From: Microlunatus sagamiharensis
GTDB lineage: Bacteria > Actinomycetota > Actinomycetes > Propionibacteriales > Propionibacteriaceae
DNA: 64,000 bases
Assembly (NCBI RefSeq): GCF_900105785.1
Contig: NZ_LT629799.1
Span: 1,178,001-1,242,000, forward strand
Direction of reading: 5' to 3'
The translations under genes and the position numbers were made by a program. Of this stretch, positions 10,166-18,120 are shown piece after piece (within the stretch, counting starts at the first letter, position 1; every line of letters begins with the position of its first letter). The notes under the pieces were generated by a model. It saw nothing but the letters and a program-made list of their open reading frames with translations. It did no database searches and was not told the DNA's origin.

Positions 10166-13100
10166 GTGAGTGACGTGGCAGTGCAGGAGAGTCCCGCGCT
10201 CCACCTCACGTACGACGAGGCGCTGCCGATCACGGCGTGGCACGACGAGATCGCCGGGCTCGTGCGGGACCACCCGGTGGTGGTCGTGGCGGGGGAGACG
10301 GGGTCGGGCAAGACGACCCAGCTGCCGAAGATCTGCCTCGAGCTCGGGCGGCGCTCGGTCGCCCACACCCAGCCGCGCCGGCTCGCGGCGAGGACGGTCG
10401 CGCAGCGCGTCGCCGACGAGATGGAGACGCCGCTCGGCGACGTCGTCGGCTACCAGGTCCGCTTCACCCGCCAGACGTCGCGGCAGACGCGGCTCAAGAT
10501 CATGACCGACGGCGTGCTGCTCGCCGAGATCGGGCGGGACCGCGACCTGCGGCGCTACGACACGATCATCGTCGACGAGGCGCACGAGCGCTCCCTGAAC
10601 ATCGACTTCCTGCTCGGCTACCTCAAGCAGCTGCTGACGCGCCGTGACGACCTCCGGGTGGTCATCACCTCCGCGACGATCGACACCGCCCGCTTCGCCG
10701 AGCACTTCGCCGGTCCCGACGGCACGCCGGCGCCCGTGGTCGAGGTGTCCGGGCGCACCTACCCCGTGGAGATGCGCTACCGCCCGATGCTCGACGAGGG
10801 CGCGGGCACCGCCGACCAGAACGCGGCGATCGTCGACGCGGTCAAGGAGCTGAGCGCGCTCGGCGGCGGCGACGTCCTGGTCTTCCTCTCCGGCGAGCGC
10901 GAGATCCGCGACGCCGCCGACGCGCTCAACGGGGCGGGACTGCGCTCGACGGAGGTCCTGCCGCTGTTCGCGCGGCTGTCGACCGCCGAGCAGCACCGCG
11001 TCTTCGCCCCGCACCCGGGCCGGCGGGTGGTGCTCGCCACGAACGTGGCCGAGACCTCGTTGACCGTGCCCGGCATCCGCTACGTCGTCGACGTCGGCAC
11101 GGCCCGCATCTCGCGCTACTCCGCCCGGACCAAGGTGCAGCGGCTGCCGATCGAACCGGTCTCGCAGGCGTCGGCCAACCAGCGGGCCGGCCGCTGCGGC
11201 CGCGTCGCGCCGGGCGTCTGCATCCGCCTCTACAGCGAGGAGGACTTCGCCTCCCGCCCGCTCTTCACCGAGCCGGAGATCCTGCGCACCAACCTCGCCT
11301 CGGTCATCCTCCAGATGGCCGCCGCCGAGCTCGGCGACATCGCCTCGTTCCCCTTCGTCGAGCCGCCGGACCGTACGCAGGTCAGCGACGGCCTGCGGCT
11401 GCTCACCGAGCTGGGCGCGCTGCACGGCGACGACCGTCCGGGTGCCCGCCGCAACCGGGTCGAGGGCGACGTCCGGCTGACCAAGGTCGGGCAGCGGCTG
11501 GCCGCGATCCCCGTCGACCCCCGGATGGGCCGGATGCTGCTGGCCGCCGAGCGCCAGGGCTGCCTCAAGGAGATGCTCGTCGTCGTCGCCGGGCTCTCGA
11601 TCCCGGACCCGCGCGAGCGCCCGGCCGAGCAGCGCGAGCGCGCCGACGCGCTGCACCGGCGCTTCTGGGCCCCGCTGCCCAGCGGCCCGGCCGAGGAGGG
11701 TGACGCCCCGGCGCAGGAGCAGGGACCACCGGTCAACGAGGGCAGCGACTTCCTCGCCCTGCTGCGGCTGTGGGACTACCTCAAGGTCTCGCGCAAGGAG
11801 CTGTCGGGCAACGCGTTCCGGCGGCGGGTGCGCGAGGAGTTCCTCCACTACCTGCGGATCCGCGAGTGGCAGGACCTGCACACCCAGCTCAAGCAGGTCT
11901 GCCGCGACCTCGGCATGAGCACGAACGAGACCCCCGCCGGGGGGGACCGGATCCACACGGCCGCCCTGACCGGGCTGCTCTCGCACGTCGGGCTGCTCGA
12001 CGAGCGCGAGGAGCCGCGCGCGCAGGGCAAGGGCCGCCCGGCCCCCAAGCGGCGGCGCCCCGCACGGGAGTACCTCGGCGCCCGCGGGACGCGGTTCGTC
12101 ATCAGCCCTGGCTCGGCGGCCGGCGCGCGCCCGCCGTCGCTCGTGGTCGCCGCCGAGATCGTCGAGACCAGCCGCCTGTACGCCCGCACGGTCGCCGGTG
12201 TCACCGCCGCGCAGGTCGAGGAGGTCGCCCAGCACCTGCTGAACCGCTCCTACTCCGAGCCGCACTGGTCGTCGCGCTCGGGATCGGTGATGGCGTTCGA
12301 GCAGGTCACGCTCTACGGCGTCCCGATCGTCGCCCAGCGCCGCGTCGGCTACGCCAAGGTCAACCCGGTCGAGGCCCGCGAGATCTTCCTGCGCGCCGCG
12401 CTGGTGGAGGGCCGCTGGCACACCCGGCACCGCTTCGTGCAGCGCAACGCCCAGGTCCGTGCCGAGGTCGAGGAGCTCGAGGAGCGGACCCGGCGCCGCG
12501 ACCTGGCCGTCGACGACGACACGGTGTACGCCTTCTACGACGCCCGCGTGCCCGCCGACGTCACCTCCGGCGCCGCGTTCGACGCGTGGTGGAAGACCGC
12601 GCGGCACGAGACGCCCGAGCTGCTCGACCTGAGCCTGGCCGACCTGACGACCGGGCCGGCGGGGCTGGCCCTCGGCGACGCCTACCCCGACCACTGGGAC
12701 GTCGCCGGGCACGCGCTCGCCGTCTCCTACCGCTTCTCCCCGGGCGACCCGCGCGACGGGGTGAGCGTGACGGTGCCCGTGGACGTGCTCAACCAGATCG
12801 GTCCCGCGCCCTTCGGCTGGCAGGTGCCGGGCTTGCGCGGCGAGCTCGCCACCGAGCTCGTCCGCTCGCTGCCCCGGGCGGTGCGGCGGCTGCTCGTCCC
12901 CGCCCCGGAGCACGCCGAGCGGGCCCTCGCCTGGGTCCGCGAGCACCCGGGACCGCCGGGGGAGACCTTCACCGCGGCCCTGGGACGGGCGATCCGCGTC
13001 CTCACCGGCGAGACGGTGACGGACGACGCCTGGGACCTCGACGCCGTCCCGGACCATCTGCGGGTGACCTTCGTCGTGACCGACGCGGCGGGCGCCGAGG

Positions 13101-14074
13101 TCGCGGAGGGCAAGGACCTCGCCGCGCTGAAGACGCGGCTCACCGCCCAGGTCAACGCCGCGCTGGCCGCGACCGCCGACACCTTCACCCGCACCGGGCT
13201 GACGGGCTGGGACTTCGGCCGCCTGGAGCCGGAGCTCACCGTGACGAGAGACGGTCGCAGCGTCGTCGGCTACCCCTCGCTCGTCGACGAGCAGACCAGC
13301 GTCACGCTGCGCCTGCTCGACACCCCGGCCCGCCAGGCCGCCGCGACCACCGCCGGCCTCCGGCGCCTGGTGCTCCTCGGCACGCCCGACCCCACGCGCT
13401 GGGTGGTCGGCCACCTGCCGAACCTCGACAAGCTCGCCCTCGGCTCCAGCCCGTACGCCGGCGTCCCGGCCCTGCTGGCCGACGCGAGGCTCGCGTCGGT
13501 GGGCGAGCTGGTCCGTCGCCACGCGCCCACGGGCGCCCCGGTGCGTGACGCGGCCGCGTTCACCCGCCTGTGCGACGCCGTGCGGCAGGACAACCCCGAC
13601 CTGATGCGCGGCGTGGTCGCCCTCGCCGCCGAGGTCCTGCGGACCTGGGGTCCGGTGCAGAGCGCCCTGCCGCAGGTCGCCGCCCGCAGCCAGGAGGCCG
13701 CCGACGACCTGCGCGAGCAGCTGGCCAACCTCGTCTTCGCCGGCTTCCTGTCCGCGACGCCGTACGAGCACCTCGTCGACCTGCCGCGCTACCTGCAGGC
13801 CGCGCAGCAGCGCGCGACCACGCTCACCACCCAGCCGGCGCGCGACCAGGCGGGCCGGAAGGTGGTGCTGCGCTGCGAGGACGCGTACGCCGCGCTGGTG
13901 GCCGAGGTGCCGCCCGGGCCGCTGCCGGGTGCCGTCGCCGAGGTCGGCTGGCTGCTGGAGGAGCTGCGGGTCAGCCTGTTCGCCCAGGGGCTGCGGACCA
14001 AGGTCCCCGTCTCGGAGAAGCGGGTCCGCTCAGCGATCGAGGCGGCGCGCCGGGCCCTGGCCGTTTCGCTCTGA
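10166..14074 (+). CDS. hrpA: ATP-dependent RNA helicase HrpA
   Basis: This is a DEAH-box helicase of 1,302 residues, the usual length for HrpA. Visible motifs are Walker A GETGSGKTTQLP (near residue 45), TQPRRLAA (Ia), VDEAHERSLN (II, DEAH), SATIDTARF (III), TNVAETSLTVPGI and QRAGRCGR (VI). The helicase-associated and OB-type region follows, then the long C-terminal DUF3418 region typical of HrpA. HrpA proteins act on structured mRNA and stalled ribosomes. GTG at 10166 gives MSDVAVQES with no N-terminal extension. The gene stands alone, followed 62 bases later by the PAC2 gene with its own promoter. Confidence 0.95.
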   Translation: MSDVAVQESPALHLTYDEALPITAWHDEIAGLVRDHPVVVVAGETGSGKTTQLPKICLELGRRSVAHTQPRRLAARTVAQRVADEMETPLGDVVGYQVRFTRQTSRQTRLKIMTDGVLLAEIGRDRDLRRYDTIIVDEAHERSLNIDFLLGYLKQLLTRRDDLRVVITSATIDTARFAEHFAGPDGTPAPVVEVSGRTYPVEMRYRPMLDEGAGTADQNAAIVDAVKELSALGGGDVLVFLSGEREIRDAADALNGAGLRSTEVLPLFARLSTAEQHRVFAPHPGRRVVLATNVAETSLTVPGIRYVVDVGTARISRYSARTKVQRLPIEPVSQASANQRAGRCGRVAPGVCIRLYSEEDFASRPLFTEPEILRTNLASVILQMAAAELGDIASFPFVEPPDRTQVSDGLRLLTELGALHGDDRPGARRNRVEGDVRLTKVGQRLAAIPVDPRMGRMLLAAERQGCLKEMLVVVAGLSIPDPRERPAEQRERADALHRRFWAPLPSGPAEEGDAPAQEQGPPVNEGSDFLALLRLWDYLKVSRKELSGNAFRRRVREEFLHYLRIREWQDLHTQLKQVCRDLGMSTNETPAGGDRIHTAALTGLLSHVGLLDEREEPRAQGKGRPAPKRRRPAREYLGARGTRFVISPGSAAGARPPSLVVAAEIVETSRLYARTVAGVTAAQVEEVAQHLLNRSYSEPHWSSRSGSVMAFEQVTLYGVPIVAQRRVGYAKVNPVEAREIFLRAALVEGRWHTRHRFVQRNAQVRAEVEELEERTRRRDLAVDDDTVYAFYDARVPADVTSGAAFDAWWKTARHETPELLDLSLADLTTGPAGLALGDAYPDHWDVAGHALAVSYRFSPGDPRDGVSVTVPVDVLNQIGPAPFGWQVPGLRGELATELVRSLPRAVRRLLVPAPEHAERALAWVREHPGPPGETFTAALGRAIRVLTGETVTDDAWDLDAVPDHLRVTFVVTDAAGAEVAEGKDLAALKTRLTAQVNAALAATADTFTRTGLTGWDFGRLEPELTVTRDGRSVVGYPSLVDEQTSVTLRLLDTPARQAAATTAGLRRLVLLGTPDPTRWVVGHLPNLDKLALGSSPYAGVPALLADARLASVGELVRRHAPTGAPVRDAAAFTRLCDAVRQDNPDLMRGVVALAAEVLRTWGPVQSALPQVAARSQEAADDLREQLANLVFAGFLSATPYEHLVDLPRYLQAAQQRATTLTTQPARDQAGRKVVLRCEDAYAALVAEVPPGPLPGAVAEVGWLLEELRVSLFAQGLRTKVPVSEKRVRSAIEAARRALAVSL

Positions 14075-14124
14075 GCGTGCTCGCCCGGCCGTCCGCGGAC
14101 GGGGTCGGCACCGGTCGCCCCGGG

Positions 14125-14130
14125 TAGCCT
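14125..14130 (+). promoter_or_regulatory. -10 element of leaderless PAC2-gene promoter
   Basis: TAGCCT lies six bases before the ATG at 14137, leaving no room for a ribosome-binding site. Confidence 0.5.
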
Positions 14131-14136
14131 GTCGGC

Positions 14137-15027
14137 ATGCTCGATCCACGACTGCTCTACTCGCTGGACGAGGAGGTCGTGGCCAGCCTGGCCGACGCTC
14201 ACCCGGTGCTGATCCACCAGCTCGACGGGTTCGTCGACGCCGGCGGGGCCGGACGCCTGCTGACCAGCCACGTGCTCGAGCACCTCGACCACCAGGTGGT
14301 CGCGACCTTCGACCACGACCAGCTGCACGACTACCGCAGCCGTCGGCCGATCATGACGTTCGACACGAACCAGTGGAAGACGTACGCCGACCTCCACCTG
14401 CGCCTCTACCGCGTGGTCGACGAGCAGGGCGAGGTCTTCCTGCTCCTCTCCGGCCCCGAGCCCGACGTGCAGTGGGAGCGCTTCGCCGCGGCGGTGATGG
14501 GGCTGATCGAGCTCCTCGGCGTGCGGCTCACGGTCTCGGCGCACGGCATCCCGATGGCCGTGCCGCACACGCGCCCGATCACCTTGACCGCGCACGCCAC
14601 GGACCCGGAGCTGGTCACCGGCTACCGCAGCTGGATCGATCGGGTGGAGGTGCCGGCGAGCTTCACCGGGCTGCTCGAGCTGCGGCTGGGCCAGGCCGAC
14701 CGCCGGGCCATGGGCTTCGCCGCCCACGTGCCGCACTACCTGGCCCAGGCGAGCTTCCCGGAGGCCGCGCTCTCGCTGACGCGCTCGATCAACGCGGCCA
14801 CCGGCCTCGCCGTGCCGCTCGAGCCGCTGGAGAAGGCGTCGGCGAGCAACCTGGAGGACATCGCCGGCGAGATGCAGGGCTCGCAGGAGGTCCAGGAGCT
14901 CGTCGCGAGCCTCGAGCAGCAGTACGAGGCGCTCCAGGCCGAGCAGCAGGGCGTCCCGAGCGCCGACGACATCGCCGCCGAGTTCGAGCGGTTCCTCGCC
15001 GAGCGCGAGACCAAGGACGACGAGTAG
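14137..15027 (+). CDS. PAC2-family protein (proteasome-assembly-chaperone-like)
   Basis: The protein has 296 residues. PAC2 features include the early HPVLIHQLDGFVDAGGAG, where the family has a G-[FW]-x-D-AG motif, VFLLLSGPEPDVQWERFAAAV, and SAHGIPMAVPHTRPI. The C-terminal 70 residues are acidic and helical (LEEDIAGEMQGSQEVQELV-like), probably a coiled coil. In actinobacteria PAC2 proteins occur whether or not a proteasome is present, and the bacterial role is unclear. The ATG is the only sensible start. Confidence 0.85.
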   Translation: MLDPRLLYSLDEEVVASLADAHPVLIHQLDGFVDAGGAGRLLTSHVLEHLDHQVVATFDHDQLHDYRSRRPIMTFDTNQWKTYADLHLRLYRVVDEQGEVFLLLSGPEPDVQWERFAAAVMGLIELLGVRLTVSAHGIPMAVPHTRPITLTAHATDPELVTGYRSWIDRVEVPASFTGLLELRLGQADRRAMGFAAHVPHYLAQASFPEAALSLTRSINAATGLAVPLEPLEKASASNLEDIAGEMQGSQEVQELVASLEQQYEALQAEQQGVPSADDIAAEFERFLAERETKDDE

Positions 15028-15082
15028 GGCGGTCCTTCGGGCGGGTGCCCACCGGGCACGCCTGGGACCGGCACCGCCTGCG

Positions 15083-15088
15083 TACGCT
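15083..15088 (+). promoter_or_regulatory. -10 element of leaderless tesB promoter
   Basis: TACGCT lies six bases before the GTG at 15095. Confidence 0.5.
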
Positions 15089-15094
15089 CTCGGT

Positions 15095-15961
15095 GTGCCG
15101 GAGAGCGTCGAGGAGCTGGTGTCCCTGCTCGACCTCGAGGAGATCGAGGTCGGGCTGTTCCGTGCCCGCCAGCCGCGGACGTCGCTGCAGCGGGTCTTCG
15201 GCGGGCAGGTGCTCGCGCAGGCGCTGACCGCGGCCACGCGGACGGTGCCGGCCGAGCGCACCGTCCACTCCCTGCACGGCTACTTCCTCGTCGCCGGGCG
15301 CACCGACCTGCCGATCGTCTACGACGTCGAGGCGGTGCGCGACGGCGGTTCGTTCTCCTCGCGCCGGGTCGTCGCCCGTCAGGGCGGGCAGGTGATGTTC
15401 TACCTGTCGGCCTCGTTCCACACCCACGAGGAGGGCTTCGAGCACGCCGACACCGTGCCCGAGGCGCCCGGACCCGACGAGTCGACGCCGCTGGCGACCG
15501 TGCTGGCCGGCCTGACCGGTCGGCCGGCCGCGGGCTGGCAGCACGAGTGGGGCGCGATCGACGTCCGCTACGTCGGCGACTCGCGCGAGGGCGGCACCAT
15601 CCAGGACCCGGCGCACCCGGCGCGGGCGCGCGCGTGGGTCCGCGTGGCCGGAGAGCTGCCGGACGACCCCGTGCTGCACCAGGCCGCGCTGGCCTACACC
15701 AGCGACCTGACCCTGCTCGGGGTGAGCACGGTGCCGCACGGCGTCGTGGTCGGGTACACCGTGCAGGCGGCGTCGCTGGACCACGCGATGTGGTTCCACC
15801 GGCCGTTCCGTGCCGACCGCTGGCTGCTCTACGACCAGGTCTCGCCGTCGGCGTCCGGCGCGCTGGGCCTGTCGACCGGCCGGTTGTTCCAGGACGGGCG
15901 CCTGGTGGCGACCGTGGCGCAGGAGGGGCTGATCCGGCCCGCGCGGTCGCGCACCACCTAG
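15095..15961 (+). CDS. tesB: Acyl-CoA thioesterase II
   Basis: TesB hydrolyses acyl-CoA to free fatty acid and CoA. The protein has 288 residues, the family length, and consists of two hot-dog domains. N-terminal landmarks are VFGGQVLAQALTAATRTV and HSLHGYFLVAGR. The second domain has HQAALAYTSDLTLLGVS, with the conserved Asp of the catalytic triad, and LDHAMWFHRPFRADRWLLY. The final LSTGRLFQDGRLVATVAQEGLIR is diagnostic of TesB. It probably recycles CoA in fatty-acid metabolism. The TOPRIM gene follows after nine bases. Confidence 0.95.
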   Translation: MPESVEELVSLLDLEEIEVGLFRARQPRTSLQRVFGGQVLAQALTAATRTVPAERTVHSLHGYFLVAGRTDLPIVYDVEAVRDGGSFSSRRVVARQGGQVMFYLSASFHTHEEGFEHADTVPEAPGPDESTPLATVLAGLTGRPAAGWQHEWGAIDVRYVGDSREGGTIQDPAHPARARAWVRVAGELPDDPVLHQAALAYTSDLTLLGVSTVPHGVVVGYTVQAASLDHAMWFHRPFRADRWLLYDQVSPSASGALGLSTGRLFQDGRLVATVAQEGLIRPARSRTT

Positions 15962-15970
15962 AGCCGCGCC

Positions 15971-16501
15971 GTGGGCACGACCGTGCTGGTGGAGGGCGAG
16001 AGCGACCGCCTCGCGATCGAGAGCCTCGCGCGGCGTGACAGCCTCGACCTCGCGGCCCTCGGCGTCCGCGTCGTGGGCATGGGCGGGGCCACGAGCCTGC
16101 GGCACTTCCTCCCTCGCGACGGCGACGAGCGGGTGCTCGGCCTCGTGGACGAGGCGGAGGCACGCTGGACGCTGCGGGTGCTGGAGGCCGAGGGTGTGGG
16201 TTCGGGGAGGCTGGCCGAGCGCGGGTTCCGGGTCTGCCGCGCGGACCTCGAGGACGAGCTGATCCGCTGCCTCGGCAGCGACGCCGTCCTCGCGGTGGTC
16301 GAGGCCCAGGGTGAGCTGGCCTCGTTCGGGCGGCTGCGCCACCAGCCCGCGCTGCGCGGCCTGACCCTGGTCGATCAGCTGCGCCGGTTCCTCGCCGGCC
16401 GGAGCGGCCACAAGATCACGTACGCCCGCCTGCTCGTCGAGGCGCTGCCCGCGGGGCGGGCGCCCGAGCCGCTGGCGCGGCTGCTCGCCGATCTACATTG
16501 A
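15971..16501 (+). CDS. Stand-alone TOPRIM-domain protein (OLD-type)
   Basis: The protein has 176 residues. It begins TTVLVEGESDRLAIESLARR, the TOPRIM N-terminal strand with its catalytic Glu (VEGxSD). VRVVGMGGATSLRHFL and VLGLVDEAEARW follow; the latter is the strand that usually carries Asp-x-Asp and here has a single Asp. This matches the nuclease domain of OLD-family proteins, normally fused to an ABC-type ATPase. No ATPase precedes it here and it starts cleanly nine bases after tesB. It may be a small nuclease or phosphotransferase-like enzyme; no substrate can be inferred. Confidence 0.7.
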   Translation: MGTTVLVEGESDRLAIESLARRDSLDLAALGVRVVGMGGATSLRHFLPRDGDERVLGLVDEAEARWTLRVLEAEGVGSGRLAERGFRVCRADLEDELIRCLGSDAVLAVVEAQGELASFGRLRHQPALRGLTLVDQLRRFLAGRSGHKITYARLLVEALPAGRAPEPLARLLADLH

Positions 16502-16539
16502 GGCGGACCGCGAGGAGCATGCCGACCTCTTCGAGGCCC

Positions 16540-16722
16540 TTCGACGGGCTCAGGGGGCGTTGTCGGGCTCTTCGACGGGCTCAGGGGCGTTGTCGGGCCC
16601 TTCGACGGGCTCAGGGGCGTTGTCGGGCCCTTCGACGGGCTCAGGGGTTGTTGTCGGGCCCTTCGACGGGCTCAGGGGGTGTTGTCGGGCTCTTCGACAG
16701 GCTCAGGGGGCGTTTGTCGGCT
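16540..16722 (+). repeat. Six tandem copies of a TTCGACRGGCTCAGG repeat
   Basis: TTCGAC starts at 16540, 16571, 16601, 16631, 16662 and 16693, a period of 30-31 bases. The common unit is TTCGACGGGCTCAGGGGCGT followed by TGTCGGGC. The last copy has the ancestral-looking TTCGACAGGCTCAGG. The unit TTCGACAGGCTCAGG recurs near 47.3 kb in this window. The shared flank CTCTTCGAGGCCC in front of the first copy is also present there. Confidence 0.85.
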
Positions 16723-16915
16723 GCGTGCGGCGCAGACCGCACCTGAACGCGCAGCGGCTCTTTCGAGCATCGGGTAGGGAGGGCGCCGTCGTCGAGCCTG
16801 GACGACGAGCGAGTCAGCTGCCCAGATCGCGGCAGCGAGCAGAACGGCCGCTGACGAGCGAGGAGGAAGGCCCGACGGGTAGGCGCGCGACCGGGTGCGA
16901 GAAAGACAGAAAGAG

Positions 16916-16949
16916 CGAGGCGACCCGGAGGGGGGTCCGGGCCGCCTCG
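16916..16949 (-). terminator. Terminator of the group 2 sigma-factor gene
   Basis: CGAGGCG (16916-16922) pairs with CGCCTCG (16943-16949), and inside it CCCGGA pairs with TCCGGG around a short G loop. The hairpin lies 45 bases after the end of the minus-strand sigma gene. Confidence 0.65.
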
Positions 16950-16994
16950 TGGAGAGCTACGGGATGGTCGTCACTAACGTGCCGGGCGTTGGGG

Positions 16995-17945
16995 CTACGC
17001 CGCGAGCACCGACTTTCCGCGCAGCTTGGTAATGGCGTGCCGCTCGATCTGGCGGACGCGCTCGGCGGTGATGCCCCAGAGGGCGCCGATGTCGGCGAGT
17101 TTAGCCTGGCGGCCGTCGACGAGGCCATAGCGACGACGCACGACGTCGGCGGAACGTTCGTCGAGGGTCGAGAGCATCTCCTCCAGGCGGGCGTGCTCCT
17201 CGGCGTCCAGGAAGACCTCGTCCGGGCCCGGCATGGGCTCGCGGGCGATCAGGTCGCCGAGCGCGGTGTCGCCACCCTCCTCGACGGGGGCGTCGAGGCT
17301 GACGTGGTCGCGGCCGTAGCGGATCAGGTCGAGGACGCGCTCCGGCTCCAGGTCCATCTCCGCCGCGATCTCCTCGATCTCCGGGTCACGGCCGAGGCGG
17401 CGCTCCAGGGTGCGCCTCACGGCGCCGACCTGGTTGACCTGCTCGGCGACGTGCACCGGGAGCCGGACGATGCGCCCCTGCTGGGCGATCCCGCGGCTGA
17501 TCGACTGACGCACCCACCAGGTGCCGTAGGTCGAGAACTTGAAGCCCTTGGTGTAGTCGAACTTCTCGACCGCACGGATCAGGCCGGTGTTGCCCTCCTG
17601 GACGAGGTCCAGCAGCGGCATCTGCGAGCGCCCGTACTTGCGGGCGACGGAGACGACGAGGCGGAGGTTGGCGGTCACGAAGCGCTGCATCGCCGCCTGG
17701 CCCTCGGCGATGATGAACTCGAGCTCGTCCTTCGTCGGGCGCTTGGCGTGCTTGCCGCGCTCGGCGTTGGTGACGTCGCCCGACAGGATGTGCTCGGCGT
17801 AGAGGCCGAGCTCGATCTGGCGGGCGAGCATGACCTCCTCCTCGGCCGTGAGGAGCGGGGTCTTGGCAATGCCTTCGAGATATAGCCCAACCGCATCCTT
17901 GCCATCGATGCCGTCCGACACTCTGCTTCGAGCAGAAATGGCCAC
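16995..17945 (-). CDS. Group 2 sigma-70 factor (principal-sigma-like, SigB/Hrd type)
   Basis: The protein has 316 residues. It has the full region 1.2-4.2 series: DAVGLYLEGIAKTPLLTAEEE (1.2), NLRLVVSVARKYGRSQMPLLDLVQEGN (2.1-2.2), FDYTKGFKFSTYGTWWVRQSI (2.3-2.4), LPVHVAEQVNQV (3.0) and ITAERVRQIERHAITKLRG (4.2). There is no long N-terminal extension, and it departs from the principal sigma factor at 22.6 kb (GTWWVRQSIS versus [10 protein letters not shown]), so it is a second, probably stationary-phase or stress-linked sigma. GTG at 17945 has AAAGGAGG five bases upstream, much better than an upstream ATG at 17978. The upstream region is unusually AT-rich, with TTGACA on the minus strand at 18040-18045. 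Confidence 0.9.
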   Translation of the reverse strand: MAISARSRVSDGIDGKDAVGLYLEGIAKTPLLTAEEEVMLARQIELGLYAEHILSGDVTNAERGKHAKRPTKDELEFIIAEGQAAMQRFVTANLRLVVSVARKYGRSQMPLLDLVQEGNTGLIRAVEKFDYTKGFKFSTYGTWWVRQSISRGIAQQGRIVRLPVHVAEQVNQVGAVRRTLERRLGRDPEIEEIAAEMDLEPERVLDLIRYGRDHVSLDAPVEEGGDTALGDLIAREPMPGPDEVFLDAEEHARLEEMLSTLDERSADVVRRRYGLVDGRQAKLADIGALWGITAERVRQIERHAITKLRGKSVLAA

Positions 17946-18039
17946 GTGGGCCTCCTTTTCGTTGCCTTCGCTCCACACAACGCGTGAGAGGGGGCGAAGG
18001 ATTCCTGGCGAGCCCTGAAGAAACCCTGAAGCGGGCCGC

Positions 18040-18045
18040 TGTCAA
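18040..18045 (-). promoter_or_regulatory. Possible -35 element of the group 2 sigma-factor gene
   Basis: TTGACA reads on the minus strand about 95 bases upstream of the GTG, inside the AT-rich gap between the prolyl oligopeptidase and sigma genes. No convincing -10 follows at 17 bases, so this is tentative. Confidence 0.3.
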
Positions 18046-18120
18046 GGTGCCTAGGAAAGAATTTCTCCTGCAAAGCGCCGGTGGATGCAGGAACGCCCGA
18101 ATTTACGTGCTGAAGGGCTG

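Larger units (their letters stand above)
16502..16994. other. Intergenic region between converging TOPRIM and sigma-factor genes
   Basis: I see no gene in these 490 or so bases. The left part holds six TTCGACRGGCTCAGG repeats and the right part holds the sigma-gene terminator hairpin. The middle (about 16,725-16,910) has no feature I recognise. Confidence 0.5.

Noticed and set aside
9767-13771. A 1,334-codon open frame antisense to hrpA
   Set aside because: It lacks any recognisable domain and mirrors codon bias of the helicase gene, which is unmistakable on the plus strand.
16540-16722. CRISPR reading of the six regularly spaced repeats
   Set aside because: The intervals between cores are near-identical repeats themselves, not unique spacers, and no cas gene is near.
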